A DNA stretch of 64,000 nucleotides from Eulemur rufifrons (lineage: Eukaryota; Chordata; Mammalia; Primates; Lemuridae). How positions within the stretch are numbered: position 1 is the stretch's first letter; every line of letters starts with the position of its first letter. Positions 11,622 to 21,970 of the stretch are shown piece by piece. Made by a program: the position numbers and the translations under genes. The notes under the pieces are model-generated. The model was not told the DNA's origin and did no database searches. It worked only from the letters and a program-made list of their open reading frames with translations. The stretch lies in assembly GCF_041146395.1 (NCBI RefSeq), contig NC_091006.1, positions 8,190,001 through 8,254,000 on the forward strand. Direction: 5' to 3'.

Positions 11622-12380
11622 CTGTAGGAGCAGGAACTGTGAGCTGGCTGTTTCCTTGATGCTGAAGGGTGTGGAGGAAGGAAAGCCGAGCCAGACCTGG
11701 CAGAAGCCGTCAGGTCAGCACCCGAGAGGTTGCACTAAATGGCCATGTCTCCAGTGGCTGCAGTCACGGAGGAGGACTGGGAATGTTCTTTGAACAGAGC
11801 ATGCTCAAATTATAGAGATTGGGGAGTAAACGGCCATCTGTTTCCTGCCCTTGAGTTCCCTCCTTCCTCTTGGTTGTGCAAATAAAAGCAATGTGGGCAC
11901 CAAGGATGGGGCTCTTTGCTCTTAGAAGCATCGAGTGTCCCGCGCCCACCTGTCCCGATAACTGGCTACTTTGTCTTCATTTTTGTGGAGCCACTTGGTT
12001 TGGGGTTCTCTGTGCTGAGCTGGACTTGGCAAGTGTCCTCATAAAACCTTATGGAACAGCGGGGTCTCACTATGTCCCCTCCCCTGAGTGCAGGACTGAC
12101 AAAGACATCCCTCCTGGTTCCGGATGGAGGGAACCAGAACTGGGGAGAAGTGAAGGGGAGGGATGGAGAGAAACAGAGTCTCTGAGACCTTCATCTTAAA
12201 AGCGGAAGAGCTTAGATCCAGGACAGCTTACCTGAATTTCTCCCAACAAGGCTGGGGAGACAACTGAGCCATGAGCGGGCTCCTGCAGAAATTGGTGCCT
12301 TGACTTCTGACCATCCTGAGACAAACCAGGGCTCTCCCTGGATCCCGTCTTAGGTCGCCATTTTGTTAACCCAAAAAAAG

Positions 12381-12690
12381 TGTAACAAGGTTCATAATTT
12401 GCAAAAGAGAGCTTTATTTCTCCTAAAGGGGTAAAACCTGTGGGTGGCCATTCTGGCAGGCTGGAAAACAGGGTCCCTGGTCATAAGCCAGGAACGCATG
12501 CGTCCAGCCAGGAAAATGAGAACAGGAATTGCACTGACCGGGATGGCCAGCTACATATGTTTCTCTAGCTTTAGAGGAATCATGAATATTTATAAGAAGA
12601 GAAACATGAGCCGCTGTAGTCATGCCTTGTACACCTTTATGGGGTCCAGTCAGTGGAGGGAGGGGAGTGGGGTTTAATTTTAGTTCACAA
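12381..12690 (-). repeat. LTR-like element in right arm
   Basis: Inverted copy of the left-arm element at 4,243-4,551. It reads tgtaacaagg… to …tagttcaca on the plus strand, with the polyadenylation signal seen as ctttattt near 12,411. Confidence 0.4.
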
Positions 12691-14348
12691 CCTTTGAATG
12701 GCCTCTAAACTACACAAAATGATCTTTTCTTTGGCACAAACCACATTCTCTTGTTTTTCATAAATTTCTTAATTAGAAACACATCTTACTTAAAAAAACT
12801 AGCCTCTCATGCTCATTCCCCCTGAGGCCATTTTGCTGCCACTGGCAGCTGCGTTCCCTGCAGCAAACATGCAGCCTGCAGAAGTGGCCTTGCCCTGCAG
12901 TGGGACTGGGCTGCCAGTGAGCCATGCGCTAAACCTGCCGGCCTTTGTGGGCATCCTTGTACTCAGATGGTGGTACACAAGCATCTAAGACGTGGCCACA
13001 TCTCTCCACAGAGAAGCAGCTGGGCTCCCTGGGATCACCCTCGGGTGCCTCATTCCCTCATCCTGTGTCTTGGTCACTCGGCTTCCGGCTAGATGGCCAT
13101 GCGTTCTGAGCTGTGTAGGCCAAGACAGTCTGCCCTACCCCTAAAGGGTAAGGAAGCAGGGAGCCTAAAGAAAGAGGCTGAGAAGTCCACTTTCTCAGGA
13201 AGAGACATTGAATGGGGACTTGGGGACAGAAGCCATGTCTGGAGCAGTGGGGACACAAGATGGCAGATCCCTGTTACCTCCCAGGCCCAGGGCCTATACA
13301 CCAAGGGAAAGAATGCAGGACAACTGAAGTTGACTGCTCAGAGAAAGGCAAGAATTTGCCTATGGGCAGGATTTAGGGAAAGTAGGTGAAAGTAGAAATC
13401 TTAGAAGTGATGGGGCTCAGCAGAGAGTAACCCAAAATAAAGGCCTCAGAAATGAAAGATTTTCTCTGACGTGACTTCTGTCCTCCTGCCTCTCAGTTCC
13501 ATTCTTCTCTGCAGCTAGCCCTAAAAACTAGAATCTCTATTCCCCTAAGAGTGTCATGAAAGACAGAATCCCTTCTTCCAAAAGCCAGCCATAAAACCTA
13601 CAAGTTTTCTAGGTGGAAACCAGCCATAAAGTACTTATCTCACCTACCTTGTTTGACTAAGATCCCCATTCCAGAGAGAGTCCTGCCCCAGGCCCAGGAA
13701 AAAGCAATACATGCTCAAAGAGGCCAGGAAGACCCTAGACACACAGGCCTCGCTGGGTTTCCCCACTCAGTCTGTTAGCCTTAGGTCCTGCCCTTCGTAA
13801 GCACCTACATTTGTATATGGCCGTCCATGCTTTGTTATATTAAGCATGAGAATGGACAAGTTTCTCCTTATCTTTGGGTCTCCATTCTGAAGGCTCCTGT
13901 GTGTACACATTAAGTCACTTAAATGTCTTTTTCTCCAATTAATCAATTTGCCTTATCTCAGTAATTTTCAAAGAACATTAGGTAGCCCAGAGCCTCGCTT
14001 CCTAAGCAGCATTCCCAGAACTGGATTTATTCAGAAGTCAACATGGCAGAGTAGCATCCAAGATGGGGTTGCTTTATACCCCACAGGAATCTGTGGAATA
14101 TGGGGCATTAGATGGGGACAGTGAGGACAAGGAAGGGTGGGGTCCTGGGCAGAGGGGAGATGGGGGGTTGTAAGGCTCCAAAGCATATTCAGTGTAAAAG
14201 TGCGTGCCTTAAGGGAAGGGAACAACACCAATCCCACCTCAGAGGAAGTGGCTTCAGGAGGGTCTGCTGTGGGCATACTCAGAGCCAGGAGCCAAAGGCC
14301 TGGAGCTTAGGCCATGCCAGTGTGACTTGGGGTAGGGCCATCCATTGG

Positions 14349-14350
<2 letters not shown>

Positions 14351-14382
<32 letters not shown>
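14351..14382. repeat. (GT)n microsatellite
   Basis: About 16 GT dinucleotides; inverted partner of 2,548-2,581. Confidence 0.97.
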
Positions 14383-14384
<2 letters not shown>

Positions 14385-15385
14385 AGGGAGTTAGACTGAT
14401 TCATGTCTAGACACAAATCCCCTGGGGATCAGGAGCCCCAGACTTAGAGGATGGGTTGCAGAGGAAGGGGCCAAGATGGTTCTGGGCACGAGAGATAAAA
14501 GTGATAGGAAGGGGAGAATCCTATGGAGTCAAGAAGTGACAAGCACAAGGAAGGTGGGAGGGCATCCTGATAAGACTGAGGCCCAAGAAGAGCTCGGGCA
14601 GGAAGCCTTTGAAGGGAGGAAGGGAGTTTGAGTGTGGGGCTGTCTGAGCAGAGGAGGGGCCCGGCCACCAGCTGTGTGAAGGGTGGGGAATGAAGGGTGG
14701 GTCTGCATTCGGGAGTAGATACACCATAAAGAGATTTCCAGAAGGAGGAGCAGTGGTTTCCAGTGGCCAGTGCCAAGCAGGAAGAGATATGGGCAGCCTG
14801 CTCTGAAACAGGGTTCTGGGGGGACAGTTAGAGCAAGTGTGGGGAGAGTGGGCGGGGGGGCAGTGTGGAAAAGCAAAACGTCTACCTCAGTCCTCTTAGA
14901 GGACCTTGAAGCAAGCTTGCTGGTTAGGAAGACTTGAAGGGGATTTGTTACACAAGGAAAATCACCAAGACCCCAGCACAGGCTGAACAGCTGCCTGAGC
15001 ACGGGGAGAGGGCCAGGATAAAGGGCACAGAGGATGTGGCAGCTGGAGGAGAATGTGCAGCCTGGAAGGATGGAGAAAACCCGGCAGAGAGCCCAGGCAC
15101 CCAAGGCCTGAATGGACTTAGAGGGTGGGGATCCTGAAAGAATCAAGAAAAGGGGGAAGAGAAGGCCTGGGAGTGCCTGGAGCCCAGAAGAATGGAGACA
15201 CTGGGTGTGGCCGTGGGAGATGTAGAGCCAGAAAGGTGTCTGAGTGTGCAGGCCCCTAGCAGGTCACTTTCACACTGCCAGAGTTTGCTCTAGAGCTGCA
15301 GAGCTTCACGTTTCCTCTGTCCCAACCCAAATGGCCCTGAAGTCTTCCTGGCCAGTGGACCGGAATGCAGGCCCCATTCATTTCC

Positions 15386-15849
15386 TGTTAGGTCTTGAGC
15401 TGAGAAAGAGACACAGAAGCCTCATGTGCAGCAAAATGCTGTTTCTTTTGAGCATCTGGGTGCAGATGAGTGGACGTGAAAAAGTGTTCAGGAGGGAAAA
15501 GGAAGAACCTTGGTTTCATAGAAGGTTTCTCTGGGAGGAGTAAGTAAGTGGGCCAGAACAGCCCTTTGTAATTAATTCTTTTACAAACAACCAACTCCTG
15601 AGACCCCTGCCCCACTCACATCCATCCTTCAGCTCAGGTGTCCCTGGGGTCAGGAGAGCTAGGGAGGGATGAACTTGGTCCCTATCAGGGAGGCAGGAGG
15701 ATGAATGCTGGCTGCAGCTGTCAGTTAGATTGACAAAGTCTGGGGACTTTCCAGACTCCTGTGGCTACTGTTTTACAAGCCTAAGTTTCTCATTAACCAC
15801 ATTCTGTCCCAACATATTTTTAGGGTTCCCACTTGGAACAAACCTAATA
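15386..15849 (-). repeat. Class I ERV LTR, minus orientation (right-arm LTR)
   Basis: This is the reverse complement of the 732-1,187 LTR family. On the minus strand it starts TATTAGG at 15,849, preceded by a purine-rich aaaaagggtggaa run, and ends CCTAACA at 15,386. It therefore reads as the 3' LTR of a minus-strand element whose internal part lies above 15,850. It faces the left-arm LTR head-on across the palindrome. Confidence 0.85.
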
Positions 15850-17434
15850 TTCCACCCTTTTTGTAGGAAGGGTAAGGTGTGGGAAAAGTGTAAAATTTAA
15901 AAATTAGAACTATTGGGAAGTGGGCATAGTTGTCTTTCTGATTGCTTTTTGTTGTTGTTGTTGTTCCTGGAGATATTTTCATATTTGAAAATGCAGTCAG
16001 GTCCATAGTAGGGGATGTGATCTTTGTTGCTGAGATTTGGTTTTGGGCAGGAAACAAAGGCCAGGAGTTCACCCCCTACTGTCTGTCAAGGAGCTTCTCA
16101 GCAACACCTTGAGGCTGTAAAACAAAATCTAAAAGCTGTGAGCTGGGAAAATGTAAAGAGAAAGATTTACAGTTTTTTTCTGGGCTCTTTTAGATGTTTG
16201 TGAAAACAGTCTCAGCAGGTTGCCTGCTAGTTTGGGAGGAGTAGGGAGAGCTGAGAATTGATTTTTAGCTGTCATTAGAAAATTGGGAGATTCAAGGCCA
16301 TCCTAACATTCCCCTTTTATCTTGTTAAAAGTAAATTTTTATTTAAAATGAACTCAGAAGTTGGGAAAATGGGTGGAGATCTTTCTTCTGTAGCTTCTTG
16401 GAGCTGAGGAGGGGCAAAGAGATCTTACTGTGGAGTTCATTTATTAAAAGGAAGGGGGCTGAAATGGACAGTCTTGAAGTTAGAATAGAGGCAGGGTGTT
16501 CTTTTGCTGGAGAGAAATAGGGCCTGAATGTTACTGGATAGTGGAGAATGTAGGGTTTGAAAATGAGAGTTGAAAGTGGAGCACTAGGGACCTTAGTGAA
16601 GAATTTAATATCACGCATGGTGAGAAGAGCTCATAGCTTTGAGAAGGTGGAGAGGTTTTGGGGACTTCAGGCAGATAGAGATGTCACAGAGCGTCCATAG
16701 TGGGGGATGGAAAGCAACTTTGTTATTATTGGGGTTTCCGGGGGGGGGGGGGGCAAAGGACTGACCGGCCTGGCACGAGAAGTGTAAAGAGGAGGCAGAG
16801 CACGGTGAGGAGTCCTATGTCCCACAGCATGTTATTGGAGCCTGGCAGCCGGGATGGGCTGGACTTTCAGGGAGCTCCCTGTGGGTGGAAGCAGGTTCTA
16901 GAGGGCCTGTAGGTTTGAGTCCGGAGAGATGACTCTCGGACGGGATTTCCAGAAGCTTAGCTGTAGTGGTGGAAGCAGTGAGAGAATTATTTAAAAGGTT
17001 CAAGGAGGCCCAGTTTGTTCTGGGAAATCCTTGAGCAAAATCTAGTCTTCAGGCTGTAAGTGCTGCGGTCCCTTTAAGAAGCTGTCCCCTCAGTTTCAGG
17101 GCTGGCAGGTAGGAGCCAGTTGGGGTGGTGGAGGAAGACAAGGGAACAGAATTGAGTTTACTAATTTTTGTCTCTTGAAGTCAGTTTTTACGATTTTATA
17201 AACATTTAAACTTTAATAACAATTTTAAAACTAGTTTAGGAAAGGTTACCAAGGTCACGTGAAGTAAAAGGCATTTGAGTTCTTTCAATGTTCCTAATAA
17301 AATTTGATGTCTGCACTTACTTTTCTTTAACCCAATTAATTAGAGCTCTTTCACATATTTTGACAGTGACACATGGCATACACATGACATATATGCACAC
17401 GTAAATACACAGACAGAGAAGTAGACAATTTTAG
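15850..17434 (-). other. ERV-like internal sequence upstream of the right-arm LTR
   Basis: On the minus strand this runs into the PPT and LTR at 15,849, so at least its end should be 3'-internal ERV sequence. A second purine run plus TGTTAGG (aaaaggggaatgttagg on the minus strand) occurs near 16,300-16,318, about 470 bases upstream of the first. A short hydrophobic minus-strand frame beginning near 16,830 (MLWDIGLLTVLCLLFTLLV) runs into a stop after the homopolymeric C tract. That tract appears on the plus strand as 14 G at 16,740-16,753. No intact gene is present. Confidence 0.4.
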
Positions 17435-17438
17435 GTAA

Positions 17439-17886
17439 TGTACAACAGGAAGGAGAGCAGGAGTGACTCCATGACAGGCTGAACCTCCCGGAATAGGCCT
17501 AAGTTTCGGTTTCCGGACGAGGGTCCTCCCCTTCCAGGAAATACCGCTGATAACAACTAAAAGGTCCGGGGGCTTGGAACCAACCAATCAGAAGCCAACA
17601 TGACCTTGGAGCCAACCAATCAGGAGCCAACACGATCAGCCACTTTAAAAGGAGCAAATGAACTAAGGGAGGGAGGGGGATGGTGTGCCCAGTGCATGTA
17701 ACCTGCTGAAAAGTATAAAAGCTTAGTTTTTACCCTAGGGCGGGGTCCTGGCTCGTGGAGAGGCCACTGTGTTGGTGCTCTGGGACTTGGACCCCAGCTC
17801 CAGCTAGCCAATAAACTCCTTTGCCTTTTGCAGCCTCAGTGACTCTGCCTCTCTGTTCCTGGGGCCGAGGGGAACCGGCTCTAACA
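17439..17886 (+). repeat. Solo LTR (LTR_A) at left edge of tandem array
   Basis: It starts TGTACAACAGG and ends CTCTAACA, and is flanked by the 4-bp direct repeat GTAA (17,435-17,438 and 17,887-17,890), which fits a retroviral target-site duplication. In order it has two CCAAT boxes (17,584-17,588 and 17,616-17,620), TATAAAA (17,714-17,720) and AATAAA (17,810-17,815), as in class I ERV LTRs. From about 17,833 onward it is identical to the ends of the LTR_B copies in the array, while upstream it is clearly diverged from them. No internal ERV sequence of the same orientation is attached. Confidence 0.85.
17584..17720 (+). promoter_or_regulatory. LTR_A core promoter motifs
   Basis: Two CCAAT boxes at 17,584-17,588 and 17,616-17,620 precede TATAAAA at 17,714-17,720. 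This spacing and order are typical of the U3 region of class I ERV LTRs. Activity cannot be judged from sequence. Confidence 0.6.
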
Positions 17887-18710
17887 GTAAATCAAGGCAG
17901 AAAGTTCTATAGCTTGAGAGCTCAGAGTACACCAAGGAAAAGTTGCATCTAAAGTGGCAGTTAAGTTTCCCCCTAAGTCAGAGGAAGGAAGCCAGAAGCT
18001 CATCTGGCAGGGGGGCAGTGGGGAAGTAGAAAAGGGCTGGGCAAACACTTTCTCTCCCAGCGGGCAGAGAAGCTGTGGGGTGCGCAGGGGTTTGTATCTT
18101 ACCTTTTACTCTGACCACGGGGGTGGCAGAGGCAAAGAGAGGCCCTGAAAATCCAGGAAGAGCAGAGGACGTGGCCGAAGTGTCTCTTCCCGTACCAGAT
18201 AGCGGCCTGAGGCTTGGCCATCCCGGTGTGTCCAAGTCCAGTCTGTTCCGAAGCCTGAGGAGCCCGTCAGACTGAAGCAGTTTTGGAGGGTCGCTGGGTA
18301 GGGAGGACGTCCGCCCAGGGAGGGGCAGCCAGTTCCGGAATGCAGGTGCGATCTTCCCATTTGAAGAAGAGGGCACCGGCTTCTCCAGTGCCCTTATTTT
18401 GTCACAGGGGACAGGGCCCTGGTGGAGCCCATTTTCTGGGACATTTTACTTTAGGGACCTAGAGTGGTAGTGGAGGCAGGGCTCAGTTCCAGTAGAAGGG
18501 TGTGGGGCTGTCATCTACTTGCCTGGGGCCTTTTCAGTGACTCTGCAAAAACTCCTTTACAGGGCAGCCAGGATTTGAAAAGTCTTTTTTCTGTTTGGGG
18601 GGACTGTTGTGAATCCCACTCTCTTTTTGCTTCGCCTCTCCCCATGTTGGTTGTTAAAGAGCTTGAAGGCCAGGTTTAGGAGAGCTTTTGTGGGGTTTGA
18701 GGGCCTTACT

Positions 18711-19397
18711 CTAATTTTTGGAGCTTGTGCCTGATGTCACACTGGGACTGGGAGGTAAGGACTGGGAGATAAAATGCATATTGAGGAGTGAAGTTCCCTC
18801 AGGAGTTGCTACTTGATAATTCAAGAATGGGCCTGTTTTAGGGATGGTGACTGTCCCCACTGGCTGGACAGGGGTACGACTATGCATTTTATTGCCATGT
18901 GTCTGGGCATTAGCCCAAACCGTCTCCTTCTCTTCAGGGGATAGAGTAGAGGAAAGAATAGTGTAGAGGTCGTGCCAGGACAGATCATAAGATTGTGTTA
19001 AATAAAAAGGACGTGTACCCAGGTGAGGCCGTCCATCCCAGCCCCGCGGACCTGGGCAAAATGAGAGTGAGTAGGAGGGGGACTGGGACCAGGGCAGGGA
19101 GCAGGTTGAGGGTCAGGCTAAGGGAGTTCTGGTTGGGGAGACATGTGTGGGGGAGGGCTGAGATGGCAAGAGTCAGGATCTGAGGCTTCAAGTGGGTCCA
19201 CAGCAGAGGGGGAGCGGGAGGGGGAAGGCCTAGCCTGTAGTAGGAACATTTGAGCCTGATTACAGTTTGTGCAGAGTGAGAGTAGAGGATGAAAAAGGCT
19301 TGGACATAGGGAATCTTGGACCATTTGCCATTGCGGTGCCAAAAATTGTAGTGAGACCTAGTGTTTTGAGAGGAGTAGTAGACTGAGAGTGTCCCAT
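18711..19397 (-). pseudogene. Class I (gammaretrovirus-like) ERV gag relic, copy 1
   Basis: The minus-strand start codon at 19,397-19,395 (context gggaacATGG) opens MGHSQSTTPL, which fits a myristoylated Gag matrix N-terminus. A frame change gives GKWSKIPYVQAFF near 19,310, typical of class I ERV matrix. Later frames give a proline-rich stretch, then the capsid-like LTQSYDLSWHDLYTILSST and LSPEEKETVWANAQTH near 19,000-18,890. The last frame stops at 18,711. It lies downstream (minus strand) of the LTR, PBS and splice donor, in proviral order. Frameshifts and loss of most of capsid make it non-coding. The following 18,700-17,890 is Lys/Glu- and Pro-rich and may derive from later gag, but no zinc knuckle is visible. 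Confidence 0.75.
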
Positions 19398-19877
19398 GTT
19401 CCCGGAAAGAGTAGGGGTCGCACTAGGCCAATTCTACCCAATTGTAGGCATCCGCAGAATTAGGGAATGGCACGGGAGCCACAAGAGCGCGTGGGCGCCA
19501 GCAAGGAGTCAGAACCAGCGTCCCTGTGTCCAGCGAGGGCCCCAGGGGCCGAGAGTCCTCAGGCTCACCGGCAGGACTTTTGAGTCAAGACAAGAACGAG
19601 AGGGATCAGGGAAATGAGAACGCGCTTGTGAGCTCCTACTCACCAGGAACAGGATGTGTCCAGGATGTGGATGTCAAGGTCGGTGAAGGAAGAGCCGTGG
19701 GACTCTCGCAGAGGACGGTGTGAGAGATAGGAGGAACCCCAGGAGGAACGGCAGGGCGAGTTTGCGAGCTTTTACTCCCCAAGGACGAACTGTGAATTGT
19801 GAGGATCAGCGAAGGGAAGATCCGGTCCCGGTCTGGTGTCTGCCAGCTTGGTTCGCGAGGGTGCGGGTGGACGCCTG

Positions 19878-19890
19878 CCTTACCTCGGCG
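19878..19890 (-). promoter_or_regulatory. Retroviral leader splice donor, copy 1
   Basis: On the minus strand the sequence reads CGCCGAG|GTAAGG, a strong 5' splice site, about 220-240 bases downstream of the primer binding site and upstream of gag. This is where a retroviral major splice donor would sit. The motif is kept in the other units. Confidence 0.5.
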
Positions 19891-20109
19891 GAACTAGAAT
19901 GCTCTGCCTACACTCCAGGGTCAGACACAGGTTAGAGACAGACCCCTGCGCGGCTCAGGAAGGATCCATGGAACTTACCAATGACCCAGGGACTCAGAGG
20001 AAGGCAGGATTCAGGACTGACCTCAGGACCAGCTGCCGCCCCCTACTGCTTCCCTAGTTGCAAGCCCCGCCTGCTAGAGACCCCGAGGTCACGTCCACCC
20101 ATTGTGCCC

Positions 20110-20127
20110 TGCTGGGTTTGGGCACCA
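20110..20127 (-). other. Primer binding site, tRNA-Phe-like, copy 1
   Basis: Two bases after the LTR end, the minus strand reads TGGTGCCCAAACCCAGCA. This matches the tRNA-Phe primer complement at 15 of 18 positions by my count. Equivalent sites are at 27,341-27,358, 34,920-34,937, 42,143-42,160, 49,204-49,221 and 56,413-56,430. The last ends CAGGA and matches at 16 of 18. Confidence 0.7.
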
Positions 20128-20129
20128 AA

Positions 20130-20586
20130 TATTAGGTCTGGAGCCAAAAGAGAAACACATGAAGGCTCATGTGTAGCAAAACGCTGTTTCTTGTGAGCAT
20201 CTGGATGCAGATGGGTGGAGGCCAAAAGCGTCCATGAGAGAAAAGGGGAGAATCTTGTTTTCATACAGGGTTCCTCTGGGGGGAGTGAGTAAGTGGGCCA
20301 GAACAGCCCTTTGTAATTAAATCTTTTGCAAACAACCAACTCCTGAGACCCCTGCCCCAGTCCCATCCATCCTTCAGCTCAGGGGTCGCTGGGGTCAGGG
20401 GAGCTAGGGAGGGATGAACTTGGTCTCTATCAGGGAGGGAGGGGAAGGAATGCTGGCTGCAGCTGGCTGTTAGATTCACAAAGTCTGGGGACTCTCCAGG
20501 CTATTGTGTTACAAAGCTAAGTTTTGCATTCACCACATTCTGTCCTAAACATACTTTTCGGATTCCTACCTGGAACAAACCTAACA
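20130..20586 (-). repeat. Class I ERV LTR, minus orientation, copy 1
   Basis: The 457-bp LTR has TGTTAGG on the minus strand at 20,586 and CCTAATA at 20,130. A PPT-like run abuts its 5' end (20,587-20,603) and a PBS abuts its 3' end. It is the same family as the two LTRs in the palindrome. Confidence 0.9.
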
Positions 20587-20603
20587 TTCCCCATCCTCAG
20601 TTC
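20587..20603 (-). other. Polypurine tract next to LTR, copy 1
   Basis: The minus strand reads gaactgaggatggggaa and ends directly at the LTR's TG. Its presence on the opposite side from the PBS makes the LTR a junction between a proviral 3' end and a proviral 5' end. Confidence 0.55.
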
Positions 20604-21324
20604 TTAAGGAGACCATTTCTACCTGGTTCCCCGGTTAGATTCTTCCGATGAAAGTAGTTCAGGCCCCCCTGAAGGCACCCATGGTCTGTACCTATTCCCC
20701 CCTGTGCTTCCCCCAGGGAGGCCCAAGGATCTCAAACGCCCTCAAGACTCAACTCCAGAATTTCACCCCCTGAAACCTCCCCATTCCCTAAACCCAGGCA
20801 GCCTGGGAGCCCTCAGCAGCCCAGACCGCACGGAGATCTCCTCCCCCATCCCAAGGTTCTCTTCACACTTAGACCCCTCCCCTCCTCAAGTACAGGCCAG
20901 AGAATCACCCCAACCTGAGCCGGAAATCCCCACAGAAACAGCCAGGAGACCATACTGCGGGTAAATAACACTTTATTTCCGTGTTGTCCTTGTCGGAGAG
21001 GCAGAGTGGGTGAGAAGAAGAAAGCACTCACGATGCACATTTCTGAGTCGTGGATGACACCACACATGCATTATCAGTTCAGCAAACAATACAACGTGTA
21101 TTTGATCTCCCAAACTGGTTAAGGTTACTTATAGGATTTATAATTCGTCGTTCATCTACAATCTCTGTGGTTAATTTTTTAATTTCATTTGCATTCACAT
21201 TTAATTGTTTCCTAGATTCCTTTTGGTCACGTTTTACGTAGTATCATTTTCCAAATCATAGGTAATGCCGTTTTATCCAATTTACGATGAAGTGCAGACA
21301 CGGCAATGGATTTATAAGCAATAA
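20604..21324 (-). other. LTR-upstream segment: GC-rich block, polyA signal, short ORF remnant
   Basis: On the minus strand, downstream of the 149-codon ORF, lies a short frame with KKLTTEIVDERRIINP (about 21,170-21,120), lysine/glutamate-rich and reminiscent of a coiled coil. An AATAAAG signal follows near 20,970, then a GC-rich block up to the PPT. A diverged inverted copy forms positions 1-731. It may be ERV 3'-internal sequence or captured host exon; I cannot decide. Confidence 0.4.
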
Positions 21325-21774
21325 TTAAACCACACTTACTTGTGGTGGGAGATGATGCATCTTCTTTTTGAAGAAATACATGATTTTCTTTCGGACACAT
21401 TTAATATAAATCTGGTGATATAAAAATGAAGCTGTTTTCTTTAGTACAAGCATCAGCAACTCAGGGATTATAATCCTAGTCACCAAGTTTAAGATCATTT
21501 CATTTTCCATTGGCCATGTTATTGCTCCAGTGCACTGATCGGTTAGGAATTTTCTCATCTCAAGCACTTCGTCTAGTAAAATTTCAATAATCATTTTCAT
21601 TATAAATGGAAAAAGTGAATACTTGAAAAACGATTTAAAAAAGTTAAAAGAATTTAAAAGAACTGAGAAATTGCATTGATAATTATATCGACGGCAAAAA
21701 AAAAAGAAAACTAGAACAAAAATAATTAACAACCACGACCAGAAAAGAAAGGAATGCCTAGTTTGTGTGCTCAT
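21325..21774 (-). CDS. Unrecognised 149-residue ORF, copy 1
   Basis: The minus-strand ATG at 21,774 is in good context (gggcaccATGa). The frame has an N-terminal hydrophobic segment (WSWLLIIFVLVFFFFC, about residues 13-28) followed by CRRYNYQ, which suggests a signal-anchor or membrane protein. The C-terminal third is lysine-rich (KKIMYFFKKKMHHLPP). The stop is just inside a strong splice-donor-like sequence (…CCACAA|GTAAGT, 21,334-21,340). I do not recognise the family. The frame is intact in all six units with only a Q/P change near the C-terminus, but the units are so similar that this conservation alone says little. It may be a fortuitous AT-rich frame, a retroviral accessory remnant, or an exon. 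Confidence 0.3.
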   Translation of the reverse strand: MSTQTRHSFLFWSWLLIIFVLVFFFFCRRYNYQCNFSVLLNSFNFFKSFFKYSLFPFIMKMIIEILLDEVLEMRKFLTDQCTGAITWPMENEMILNLVTRIIIPELLMLVLKKTASFLYHQIYIKCVRKKIMYFFKKKMHHLPPQVSVV

Positions 21775-21839
21775 GGTGCCCACCAACTAATGTTCTGACT
21801 TCACCAGGAAGAGCGGCGGCTTTGTAAGTTACTCAGCAT

Positions 21840-21859
21840 TGACTCAATCCTATAAAAGC
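21840..21859 (+). promoter_or_regulatory. AP-1 motif and TATA box upstream of minisatellite, copy 1
   Basis: TGACTCA (about 21,840-21,846) lies a few bases before TATAAAAG (about 21,852-21,859) on the plus strand. It is roughly 110 bases before the minisatellite, which is open in the plus frames. The pair is present in every unit. No evidence of transcription is available. Confidence 0.25.
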
Positions 21860-21970
21860 CTGCTGAAACTTTATTCATATAAAGATTAATAGGAGAAAGA
21901 ATTAAAACTTGTAAATAAATGTCTTCAGAATGAACACTGAAAGATGCAGGGGAAGAGGTCCAACTTTTAT

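Larger units (their letters stand above)
11622..15849 (-). repeat. Right arm of large inverted repeat
   Basis: This is the reverse-complement partner of 732-5,302. It lacks the Alu found in the left arm, carries (GT)n at 14,351-14,382 opposite the left (CA)n, and ends exactly at the LTR edge at 15,849. The sequence beyond that edge (15,850 onward) does not match the left flank (1-731), so the homology boundary coincides with the LTR/PPT junction. Confidence 0.9.

Noticed and set aside
16611..16830. Hydrophobic minus-strand frame as an intact env signal peptide
   Set aside because: It stops soon after a homopolymeric C tract; mentioned only as a remnant.
17978..18376. 132-codon minus-strand ORF in copy 1 as a protease or nucleocapsid
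   Set aside because: No zinc knuckle or aspartic protease DTG-type motif seen, and the frame is broken in other copies.
20695..20964. Proline-rich 86-92 codon ORF near the LTR in each unit as a gene
   Set aside because: Low-complexity GC-rich sequence; it lies antisense to the proviral direction and the diverged copy at 1-731 does not keep it.
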